A stretch of 7,115 bases of DNA, from contig MGQK01000132.1 of NCBI GenBank assembly GCA_001797815.1, positions 1,285-8,399 on the forward strand. Reading direction: 5' to 3'. The notes under the pieces were generated by a model, which was given only the letters and a program-made list of their open reading frames with translations, did no database searches and had not been told where the DNA came from. Positions within the stretch are counted from its first letter, which is position 1, and the number at the start of each line of letters is the position of its first letter. The DNA comes from Deltaproteobacteria bacterium RBG_13_61_14. Lineage in GTDB: Bacteria > RBG-13-61-14. The position numbers were made by a program, and so were the translations under genes. Shown in pieces: positions 1 to 5,622 of the stretch.

Positions 1-2
1 TC

Positions 3-350
3 AACGCCGTGCTCATGGCCTTGGTCTACGGCGCTACCTTCGTCGCCCGGGGCTGGGCCGGCCGGCCCAAAGACCTGCAGCTCCTGATCGCCGAGGCCGT
101 CAAGCACCGCGGCTTTTCCTTTATCCACTTCCTCTCGCCCTGCGTCACCTTTGACAAGGTGAACCTCCTTTACTCCAACCTGGAAAAGCAGACCCAGCCC
201 CTGCCCAAGCGCCACGACTGCACCAACCTCGAGCAAGCCATCGCCCGCGCCCGCGACCCCGAGCTTTTCGTGGGCCTCTTCTACCGGACCGAGCGCCCCA
301 CCTATGCCGACCAGATGCACTCTTACGGCGAGCGCGGGGAAAAGTCCTGA
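3..350 (+). CDS. korB: 2-oxoacid:ferredoxin oxidoreductase, beta subunit (KorB type), C-terminal part
   Basis: This is the 3' end of a gene that begins left of the window; the open frame runs from the first bases to a TGA at 348-350, leaving about 115 residues. The protein is the thiamine-diphosphate subunit that, with its alpha partner, oxidatively decarboxylates a 2-oxoacid such as 2-oxoglutarate to acyl-CoA and passes electrons to ferredoxin in the cytoplasm. Seen in the sequence: GATFVAR, then HRGFSFIHFLSPCVTF, then a tail containing GLFYRTERPTYADQ. This is the usual order at the end of KorB/OorB proteins (SPC-[VP]-TF, later FY-x-x-ERPTY). In this family the cysteine of the SPC motif is a ligand of the [4Fe-4S] cluster. 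The ThDP-binding core is outside the window, so the exact substrate (2-oxoglutarate, pyruvate or a branched 2-oxoacid) cannot be told. The alpha and any gamma/delta subunits presumably lie upstream. Family confidence is high; the symbol is less sure. Confidence 0.88.
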   Translation, partial: NAVLMALVYGATFVARGWAGRPKDLQLLIAEAVKHRGFSFIHFLSPCVTFDKVNLLYSNLEKQTQPLPKRHDCTNLEQAIARARDPELFVGLFYRTERPTYADQMHSYGERGEKS

Positions 351-369
351 TCCCCTGATTCTCCGATTC

Positions 370-408
370 CCTTGGGCCGGGGTTTCCCGGGCAAGTCGCG
401 CCCCAAGG
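370..408. terminator. Possible bidirectional terminator hairpin between convergent genes
   Basis: In the 95-base gap between the korB-type stop (350) and the stop of the convergent transporter (446), CCTTGGG (370-376) can pair with CCCAAGG (402-408). Inside it, CCGGG (377-381) can pair with CCCGG (386-390). There is no clear run of T on either side, so an intrinsic terminator is only a guess based on position and symmetry. Confidence 0.25.
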
Positions 409-445
409 ATCCTATGCGAAACGTAATAATCTTGATGACCCGGGA

Positions 446-1738
446 TTAAATTCTTGGCTTTGGGGTGGAGAGGATGACGGCCGCGGCGACGAGGTTGAGG
501 GCGATAAAGACCCCAAAGCCGGTGTCATAAGACCCGGTGCGGTCAAAGCTCTGGCCCATGATCAGGTACCCGCCCGCCTGCAGCGGCGCCATCACGGCCA
601 GGAACCGGGCCACCGAGGCGTAGGCTTCCCGGCCGAAGAGGAAGGCGATCAGGATGGGCCGGGTGGACACCACCCCGCCCATGGCAAAACCGAAAATCAG
701 GATGAAGAGCACCAGTGCCGGCGGCGAATGGGGAATCAGCCCGATCCCCAGGCCCGCCGCGTTGGCCGCCATCAGCACGGCAATCACCCGCCTCGGCTCG
801 AACCGGTCGCACAGCGCTCCCCACATATACTTCCCCAGCGCCCCGATCAGCGCCGTGGCCGACATCATCGCCATGGCCAGCCTTTTATCAAAACCGATAT
901 CCTCGAAGCGGGGCGCGAGCTGGAACATCACGCCCAAGACTCCCATCATGGACAGGGCGTAAGCCAGCCCGATCTTCCAGAAGTCCGGGTTCCGAACCGC
1001 CATGGACAGGGTCCACGGGACTCCTTCCTTCGCCGCAACGCCAGCCGCCGGATAACCCAGGCTGGGACCGAGCAGAGACGTGGCGTTCAAGGCAACGCCG
1101 CCTGCGGGCGGGTCGGCGGGCGCCGGGATACCGTCCGGCGACAGGCCGTAGGGTTCCGGCCGGTTTCTCACCACGAACCAAGCGGCCGGCGCCACCATCA
1201 TGATCATGGCGCCGATCCAAATGAAGGCATAGTTCAGATCCACCCGCTCGATAATAACCATGGCCAGGTAGGGAATGACCGCGCCGGAGATGGAGACGCC
1301 GGTGGCCGCGAGCCCCAGGGCCTGGCCCCGTTTGCGGATGAACCAGTTGTTCACCGCGGTGTTGGCGATGATCCCGCCCATGGCCCCGTTGCCGAAAAAG
1401 AGCAGGACAAAGAAGAGGTAAAAATTCCACAGGTGCTGGGCCTGTCCCAGGCAGGCAAAGGCGATTCCGGAGAGGATGGGGCCGATGACCATGAGGATGC
1501 GGGGACCGACCCGCATGACCAGGGTGCCCCACATGAGCGTGCTGGCGATGCCCACCACCTGGCCGATCAGCGGCGCGGCGTTGATCTCGGTCCGGGTCCA
1601 GCCCCGCTGCTCGCTCAGCGGCTTCAGAAAGGCGTTGAAGATATAAAAGCCCACGCCCGTGGCCATGAACTGGCAGAGAAAGGCAATGGCCACGATATAC
1701 CAGCCGTAAAAGATCCGCCCGCCGCTGCTGGACTTCAT
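446..1738 (-). CDS. MFS transporter, oxalate/formate antiporter or monocarboxylate type
   Basis: A 430-residue inner-membrane carrier of the major facilitator superfamily, probably moving a small carboxylate. It opens with FYGWYIVAIAF (residues 10-20), typical of the OFA/monocarboxylate branch. Motif A after helix 2 reads GTLVMRVGPR (71-80), and NWFIRKRGQALGLAATG (131-147) is the family signature around helix 4. A second motif-A-like stretch, GALCDRFEPRR, lies at 307-317. The two six-helix halves are joined by a long, proline- and glycine-rich cytoplasmic loop (about 190-245). Total length and helix count fit an intact 12-helix protein. The ATG at 1736-1738 is the only good start; AAAGGAG sits 14 bases upstream, a little far. 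It is convergent with the korB-type gene and divergent from the acyl-CoA synthetase operon, so a role in uptake or export of the organic acid handled by those enzymes is a reasonable inference. The substrate itself cannot be read from the sequence. Confidence 0.9.
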   Translation of the reverse strand: MKSSSGGRIFYGWYIVAIAFLCQFMATGVGFYIFNAFLKPLSEQRGWTRTEINAAPLIGQVVGIASTLMWGTLVMRVGPRILMVIGPILSGIAFACLGQAQHLWNFYLFFVLLFFGNGAMGGIIANTAVNNWFIRKRGQALGLAATGVSISGAVIPYLAMVIIERVDLNYAFIWIGAMIMMVAPAAWFVVRNRPEPYGLSPDGIPAPADPPAGGVALNATSLLGPSLGYPAAGVAAKEGVPWTLSMAVRNPDFWKIGLAYALSMMGVLGVMFQLAPRFEDIGFDKRLAMAMMSATALIGALGKYMWGALCDRFEPRRVIAVLMAANAAGLGIGLIPHSPPALVLFILIFGFAMGGVVSTRPILIAFLFGREAYASVARFLAVMAPLQAGGYLIMGQSFDRTGSYDTGFGVFIALNLVAAAVILSTPKPRI

Positions 1739-1752
1739 TCGGAAGCCGACTG

Positions 1753-1759
1753 CTCCTTT
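1753..1759 (-). promoter_or_regulatory. Ribosome binding site of the MFS gene
   Basis: On the minus strand the sequence reads AAAGGAG, with 14 bases between it and the ATG. The match is good but the spacing is longer than usual. No in-frame alternative start lies closer, which supports the ATG at 1738. Confidence 0.5.
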
Positions 1760-1824
1760 AGAAAGTTAAGGTCCGGCGTCAACAGTTCGCCGCCATCTCT
1801 GCCCGGATCAATCAGGCCGCCCCC

Positions 1825-1852
1825 AGTTTAGCCTTTTCATCCTGACAAGCAA
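1825..1852 (-). promoter_or_regulatory. Weak candidate promoter for the MFS gene
   Basis: On the minus strand, TTGCTT (1847-1852) and TAAACT (1825-1830) are separated by 16 bases and match the -35 and -10 consensus only partly. A second candidate, TTGACG nearer the gene, has a poor -10 that would overlap the ribosome binding site. This is a tentative call within the 240-base divergent gap. Confidence 0.2.
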
Positions 1853-1883
1853 AGGATAAAACGGAGGCCGGGATTCTTCGGCT

Positions 1884-1913
1884 TTGCCTTTGGCCGGCGT
1901 TTGCGGTTAAAAT
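1884..1913 (+). promoter_or_regulatory. Candidate promoter of the acyl-CoA synthetase / Fe-S operon
   Basis: TTGCCT (1884-1889) and TAAAAT (1908-1913) are spaced by 18 bases and match the sigma-70-type -35 (4 of 6) and -10 (5 of 6). Transcription would begin near 1920, giving a leader of about 60 bases to the ATG at 1979. A promoter here would argue against translation from the upstream in-frame TTG at 1901. Confidence 0.35.
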
Positions 1914-1978
1914 GGAAAGACCTGCCGGTGTGGTGGATCCGTATCGTAAAATCGTGCGAGCGAGGTAGTTGTTTATCT

Positions 1979-3505
1979 ATGGAACCGAGGCTTAAAAACC
2001 TGGATCATCTTTTTCATCCCCGCTCGGTGGCGTTCGTGGGCGCTACCGAGAGCATGGGCAAGTGGGGCTTTATCATTTTCAACAACCTGATTTCCGGGGG
2101 CTACGAGGGCGCGCTCTACCCGGTCAACCCCGGCCGCGAGAGCGTGCTCGGCTTCAAGGCCTATCCCACCGTGCGCGATATCCCGGGCGAGGTGGACTTG
2201 GCGGTCTTCACGGTCCCGGCCCGGCAGGTGGTGGCAGCGATTCCCGACTGCGTGGCCAAGGGAGTCAAGGCCGGAGTGGTGATCAGCGCCGGGTTCAAGG
2301 AGATGGGCGGAGAATTCGCGGACCTGGAGGCCGAGATGGTGGCCAAGGCCCGCGCCGGAGGCATGGTCCTGGTCGGGCCCAACGGCCAGGGCATCTGCTG
2401 CCCCGCGTCCAAGCTCTTTCCCTGGATGCCCAACTTCTACCCTCCCGATGGAAAAATGGGCCTGGTCTCCCAGAGCGGCAACGTCCAGAACATCCTGCTC
2501 GAAGGCGTGGTCAAGTCCGGCTTCGGGGTCTCCAAGGCCGTGTCCTCCGGCAACGAGGCCGACCTCCGGGCCGAGGACTTCTACGCCTATTTTGCCGAGG
2601 ATCCCTCGGTGGAAGTGATTGTCTCCTACCTCGAAGGCATTGCCGACGGCCGGCGTTTTCTCGAAATCGCCCGCGCCGCCGCGGCCAAAAAGCCGGTCAT
2701 CGTTTACAAAGCCGGCCGCACTCTGTCCGGCTTTTCCGCGGCCCGCTCCCACACCGGCGCTATGGCGGTCAGCGACCAGCTTTTCGATTCGGTCTGCAAG
2801 CAGGCCGGCCTGATCCGGGTGCACGACATTAACGAGGCCGGGATCATCGCCACCTCGTTCCTCCACCGCCCGCTCCCGCGCGGCCGAAGGGTGGGCATCC
2901 TCACCGGCGGAGGCGGACTCGGCGTGATCGCCGCGGACCTCTGCTCCGACCTCCAACTCCAGGTGCCGGCCTTGTCGCCCGAGACCTTGAACCAGATCGG
3001 CAAGCTGATGCCCAACTGGTGGGTGCCCGGCAACCCGGTGGACCTGGTGGCCGGTCTCAATTTCCAGAGCGTGATGCCCATTATGGAAATCCTGATGAAG
3101 AGCGGCGGGGTGGACTCGGTCATGCCCCTCTTCATCGGCCCGCCCCGCCTCAAGGGCACCGAAGCACCGGTCAAGCATCCTCAGGCGGTGGAATTCTCCA
3201 AGGTCTGGAAAGGGATGACCCAAATGTGGGGCGCTTTCGCCAAGATCCTTTTCAGCATGATGCAGCAAGTCCAGGTCCCGGTCTATCTGGTCTCCAACTT
3301 CGGCGACGAGCGCGAGATTGATCTGGGGAGCATCATGGGAGACAACTCCATCACCATCCACCCCACCATCGAGTCCGCCTGCCAAACCATCAGGGCCATG
3401 GCCGACTATTTTGAATATCAGGGCGCACTCCGGGAAGAGCGGCCGGGCAAGCCTGGCCGAATCTCCCTCCTGGAAAATACCGCCGCCATAAGGAAGCCGG
3501 AATGA
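1979..3505 (+). CDS. Acyl-CoA synthetase (NDP-forming), CoA-binding alpha-type subunit
   Basis: A 508-residue protein resembling the alpha subunit (AcdA-like) of ADP-forming acetyl/acyl-CoA synthetase, which converts acyl-CoA, ADP and phosphate to acid, ATP and CoA in the cytoplasm. The N-terminal CoA-binding Rossmann domain begins HPRSVAFVGA (13-22) with YPVNP (47-51) and VDLAVFTVP (72-80). The succinyl-CoA-synthetase-like part has GPNGQGI (133-139), SQSGN (164-168) and YLEGIADGRRF (217-227). SHTGA (257-261) contains His258, the position phosphorylated in this family. A third flavodoxin-like domain follows, with GILTGGGGLGV (306-316) and GNPVDL (351-356). The ATP-grasp (beta) domain found fused in the roughly 700-residue versions is absent. 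Compared with a typical alpha subunit, it seems to carry extra sequence around 395-432 and a tail after 480. ATG 1979 is chosen because homology starts there and GAGGT lies 12 bases upstream; the frame also opens at a TTG (1901), which is less likely. The stop overlaps the next gene (ATGA), so the two are probably co-translated. Confidence 0.88.
   Translation: MEPRLKNLDHLFHPRSVAFVGATESMGKWGFIIFNNLISGGYEGALYPVNPGRESVLGFKAYPTVRDIPGEVDLAVFTVPARQVVAAIPDCVAKGVKAGVVISAGFKEMGGEFADLEAEMVAKARAGGMVLVGPNGQGICCPASKLFPWMPNFYPPDGKMGLVSQSGNVQNILLEGVVKSGFGVSKAVSSGNEADLRAEDFYAYFAEDPSVEVIVSYLEGIADGRRFLEIARAAAAKKPVIVYKAGRTLSGFSAARSHTGAMAVSDQLFDSVCKQAGLIRVHDINEAGIIATSFLHRPLPRGRRVGILTGGGGLGVIAADLCSDLQLQVPALSPETLNQIGKLMPNWWVPGNPVDLVAGLNFQSVMPIMEILMKSGGVDSVMPLFIGPPRLKGTEAPVKHPQAVEFSKVWKGMTQMWGAFAKILFSMMQQVQVPVYLVSNFGDEREIDLGSIMGDNSITIHPTIESACQTIRAMADYFEYQGALREERPGKPGRISLLENTAAIRKPE
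3490..3496 (+). promoter_or_regulatory. Ribosome binding site of the Fe-S gene, inside the preceding gene
   Basis: AAGGAAG lies a few bases before the ATG at 3502, within the last codons of the synthetase gene. Together with the ATGA stop/start overlap at 3502-3505, it indicates translational coupling of the two genes. Confidence 0.6.
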
Positions 3506-4617
3506 AAGAAACGTTGGAAGCGCATCCCGCGCAGGTGGAGTTGGCGAAAAGGTTCAGCTCGGTAACTCTGCTCGGTCCGCCGATGGGCGAGAAACTGGTG
3601 CGGCTGGTCGCGCACCTGTTCAGTCCGGAAGAGGCGGAGCTGGCCCGGCATTTGCCGGCGTATTACCCGAGGCCGCTCCTGAAAATCGCGCAGAAAGCCG
3701 GGCGCCGGCCGGAGGAGATCGAGCCGCTCCTGGAGGCCCTGGCCCGGCGCCGGGTCATTTACGGTGGAGCCAGGGGATACTCGCTCTTGCCGCTGATCCC
3801 GGGCATGTTCGAATACATGCTCATGGACGGCCGCGACAGCGACTGGCACCGGCAGTACGCGCGACTTCTCACCGATCTTTTCTCCACCGGCTACGTGCGC
3901 AACTACAACACCCGGTCTTTGCCCGCGGTGCGCAATATCCCGGTTCAGAGCGTGATCGAAAACCAATCGCGGGTGCTCGATGCCGACCGGATGGAGGAAA
4001 TGATTGACCGGCACCAGATCATGGCCGTGCTCAAGGTGTGCCAGTGCCGGCAGTCGCTCCACTTCCTCGGCCATGAATGCAAACGCTCTTCGCCGCAGGA
4101 TGGGTGTTTGGTCTTCGGGAGCTTTGCCCGCGATACCGAGGCCGGGGGCAACGGCCGCCTGGTGAGCAAACCGGAGATGCGGGAAATCGTGACCGAGCGC
4201 TGGGACAAGAAACTGGTCTTCCTCACCGGCAACGTGGCCCCGGCCAGCCCCAACGCCATCTGCACCTGCTGCGATTGCTGCTGCCATTTCCTGGAGACGG
4301 TCAACCACTACCAGGGCAAGGCGCTGGTGGCTGCTTCACACTTCCTGGCCCGGGTGGACGAGACGCTTTGCAACCACTGCGGCAAATGCGCCCCGGTGTG
4401 CAACACCTACGCCCACACTTTTGCCGACAAGCAACACGCGTTTGATATCAGCAAGTGCATCGGCTGCGGGATCTGCCTGGGCTCGTGCAAGCCCCAGGCG
4501 ATTGCCCTGGTTGAAAATCCCGCTTACCAGCCCCCGGCCCAGGGATTTGGCCGGCTGGGCTTGAGACTATTTCCTGGGGGAGTCCTCTCCGCGCTCCAGG
4601 CCCGGCGCGCGAAGTAA
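3502..4617 (+). CDS. Cysteine-rich 4Fe-4S ferredoxin-type protein with winged-helix-like N-terminus
   Basis: A 371-residue soluble iron-sulfur protein of unknown function. Residues about 45-105 look like a winged helix (two helical stretches, then LARRRVIYGGARGYSLLPL, followed by IPGMFEYML). The middle part has a CxC pair, C180 and C182, followed by C193 and C202, then a dense cluster CTCCDCCC at 254-261. The C-terminus is a two-cluster ferredoxin: CNHCGKCAPVC (290-300) and CIGCGICLGSCKP (319-331). The first motif ends in Cys-Asn instead of the common Cys-Pro. The same arrangement (CxCR, CxCCxCCC, then ferredoxin) is known to me from uncharacterised '4Fe-4S binding proteins' of anaerobic bacteria. 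The overlap with the acyl-CoA synthetase alpha-type gene suggests a shared complex or pathway, for instance electron transfer tied to acyl-CoA metabolism; that is inference. No signal peptide or membrane segment is seen. The domain call is firm; the function is open. Confidence 0.88.
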   Translation: MKETLEAHPAQVELAKRFSSVTLLGPPMGEKLVRLVAHLFSPEEAELARHLPAYYPRPLLKIAQKAGRRPEEIEPLLEALARRRVIYGGARGYSLLPLIPGMFEYMLMDGRDSDWHRQYARLLTDLFSTGYVRNYNTRSLPAVRNIPVQSVIENQSRVLDADRMEEMIDRHQIMAVLKVCQCRQSLHFLGHECKRSSPQDGCLVFGSFARDTEAGGNGRLVSKPEMREIVTERWDKKLVFLTGNVAPASPNAICTCCDCCCHFLETVNHYQGKALVAASHFLARVDETLCNHCGKCAPVCNTYAHTFADKQHAFDISKCIGCGICLGSCKPQAIALVENPAYQPPAQGFGRLGLRLFPGGVLSALQARRAK

Positions 4618-4647
4618 TCCGACAGGGTTGCGATCCAGGTATTCCCC

Positions 4648-4670
4648 TCCCGCCTGTGACCGGGGCTTTT
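4648..4670 (+). terminator. Possible weak terminator after the synthetase / Fe-S operon
   Basis: In the 52-base gap before the convergent membrane gene, TCCCG (4648-4652) can pair with CGGGG (4661-4665; one pair is a G-T wobble) around an 8-base loop, followed by C and TTTT (4667-4670). The stem is short and the T run is minimal and touches the stop codon of the opposite gene, so the call is tentative. Confidence 0.3.
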
Positions 4671-5527
4671 CAGGTTGCCGGTTCAAACGTGAATTTGCTG
4701 ATCTCCCGATGAAAGAGCCCGCCGCGGCGGAGCGCCAGGAAGTAAAGGAGCAGGCCCCAGATGGAAAGCCCGATGATCCAACCCAGCCAGGTGACGCCGC
4801 AGAGTTGGATGGAATAGCGGATGCAGAGGTGCCCGAGGATGGCGGCGCCCAGGGTATCCAGGAAGATAATGCGCAGGATGGTCAAAAGGAGTTTGGCATT
4901 GCCGGGTCGGGCCGCGGCTCCCGGTTTCGCCTTGACCAATTTCCACCCTTCCTGGAACCCCTTGAGCATCCAGTAGAACAGGAGCGGCAACATGATCACG
5001 CCCATCGCGTAAAGGGTCAGGGCCACCGGCGAGACCGCCCACTTCGCCGCCATCGTGGTCCACAGTTCATCGCTCCCGGCCTGCCACTCGGCCACGGTGC
5101 GGGTGAAGAACCGCCGGTAACCGGTGCCGTCCCAGCCGTTGACCAGGATGAAGAACATGATCAGGTAGGCAAACACCCACTGCAGGTGGGCGGCATAGAG
5201 GCGGTTCTTGCGGATCTGAAGCGAGGTGATCCAGAAGCCGAGGATCCCCTGGGTGACGTTGGTAATGGCAAACAGGACCACCAGCCAGGCCGGAATGTCG
5301 TCCCGCGAGCTCGCCACATACATGGTCTCCCACCCGGGAAACTGCCAGAGCAGGTAGAGGCCCGAGGGCGCGAAGAGCGCGCCCAGGAAAATCAACGCCC
5401 GGGCAAAGGTGCTGTTCTCCAGCAGCTTGAACTTGCCCTCGGCCGCTTGCTTCTGGATCTGCCCTGCCGCGCAGGCGGCAAACCCCGCGCCCAGGCCATA
5501 ACTCCAGAAAATGTCCACCTGAACCAT
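4670..5527 (-). CDS. Uncharacterised multi-pass membrane protein
   Basis: I do not recognise a named family for this 285-residue protein. It is strongly hydrophobic, with likely membrane segments at about 6-22, 41-61, 80-101, 112-130, 166-188, 212-234 and 244-266, so about seven helices. Loops contain WQFPGWETMYVASSRDDIPAW (61-81), NGWDGTGYRRFFTRT (130-144) and a lysine-rich stretch (194-212) that is probably cytoplasmic. The many aromatic and few charged residues within helices, and the Trp/Gly/Asp-rich loops, suggest an enzyme-like or carrier-like fold, but no catalytic motif is recognisable. There is no cleavable signal peptide. The ATG at 5525-5527 is well supported by AAGGAGGT six bases upstream and a consensus-like promoter just before it. 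It stands alone, convergent with the Fe-S operon and divergent from uvrC, so context gives no firm clue to its role. Confidence 0.85.
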   Translation of the reverse strand: MVQVDIFWSYGLGAGFAACAAGQIQKQAAEGKFKLLENSTFARALIFLGALFAPSGLYLLWQFPGWETMYVASSRDDIPAWLVVLFAITNVTQGILGFWITSLQIRKNRLYAAHLQWVFAYLIMFFILVNGWDGTGYRRFFTRTVAEWQAGSDELWTTMAAKWAVSPVALTLYAMGVIMLPLLFYWMLKGFQEGWKLVKAKPGAAARPGNAKLLLTILRIIFLDTLGAAILGHLCIRYSIQLCGVTWLGWIIGLSIWGLLLYFLALRRGGLFHREISKFTFEPAT

Positions 5528-5533
5528 GATCGC

Positions 5534-5541
5534 ACCTCCTT
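5534..5541 (-). promoter_or_regulatory. Strong ribosome binding site of the membrane protein gene
   Basis: On the minus strand the sequence is AAGGAGGT, a perfect complement of the 16S rRNA 3' end, six bases before the ATG. It is clearly the strongest site in the window and fixes the start codon. Confidence 0.8.
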
Positions 5542-5550
5542 GGGCGTCTA

Positions 5551-5580
5551 GTTTTAGCAGGGTGGCAAAGGTCTTGTCAA
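5551..5580 (-). promoter_or_regulatory. Candidate sigma-70-type promoter of the membrane protein gene
   Basis: On the minus strand, a perfect TTGACA (5575-5580) is followed after 18 bases by TAAAAC (5551-5556), which matches 4 of 6 bases of the -10 consensus. Transcription would start near 5544, giving a leader of about 17 bases that just includes the ribosome binding site. Confidence 0.5.
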
Positions 5581-5582
5581 TC

Positions 5583-5615
5583 TTGGGCGGCCTTGCATTT
5601 TAAGTTACAATAGGA
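5583..5615 (+). promoter_or_regulatory. Weak promoter candidate and ribosome binding site of uvrC
   Basis: TTGGGC (5583-5588) and TACAAT (5606-5611) lie 17 bases apart; the -10 is good (5 of 6) and the -35 weak. AGGA (5612-5615) is seven bases before the uvrC ATG and would serve as its ribosome binding site. A start near 5618 would remove that site from the message, so either this promoter gives a nearly leaderless transcript or the real promoter lies further upstream. Confidence 0.25.
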
Positions 5616-5622
5616 TCATCCC

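Noticed and set aside
52-64. A GGCCGGCC palindrome inside the korB-type gene
   Set aside because: It lies within a conserved coding stretch and is explained by GC-rich codons; there is no sign of a site function.
728-1831. A 367-codon open frame on the plus strand opposite the MFS gene
   Set aside because: Low-complexity, charged product lacking any family resemblance; the minus-strand transporter explains the region fully.
1861-1900. A GCCG/CGGC hairpin followed by TTT in the divergent gap, as a terminator or riboswitch
   Set aside because: The stem is only about four pairs and no gene runs into it from the left on the plus strand; no riboswitch core is recognisable.
1901-1978. An N-terminal extension of 26 residues on the acyl-CoA synthetase subunit, from a TTG start
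   Set aside because: The extension is not like the family, has no ribosome binding site and overlaps a plausible promoter -10; the ATG at 1979 fits the homology start.
1973-3385. A 470-codon open frame on the minus strand opposite the acyl-CoA synthetase gene
   Set aside because: Its product is rich in His, Gly, Asp and Ala with no recognisable domain, while the opposite strand encodes a clear conserved enzyme. Long antisense frames are expected in GC-rich genes.
3418-4308. A 296-codon minus-strand frame opposite the Fe-S gene
   Set aside because: Shadow of the cysteine-rich gene; its product has no domain, and no ribosome binding site was evident.
4628-5551. A 307-codon plus-strand frame opposite the membrane protein gene
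   Set aside because: Hydrophilic, low-complexity product; the minus-strand frame has membrane helices, a perfect ribosome binding site and a promoter.
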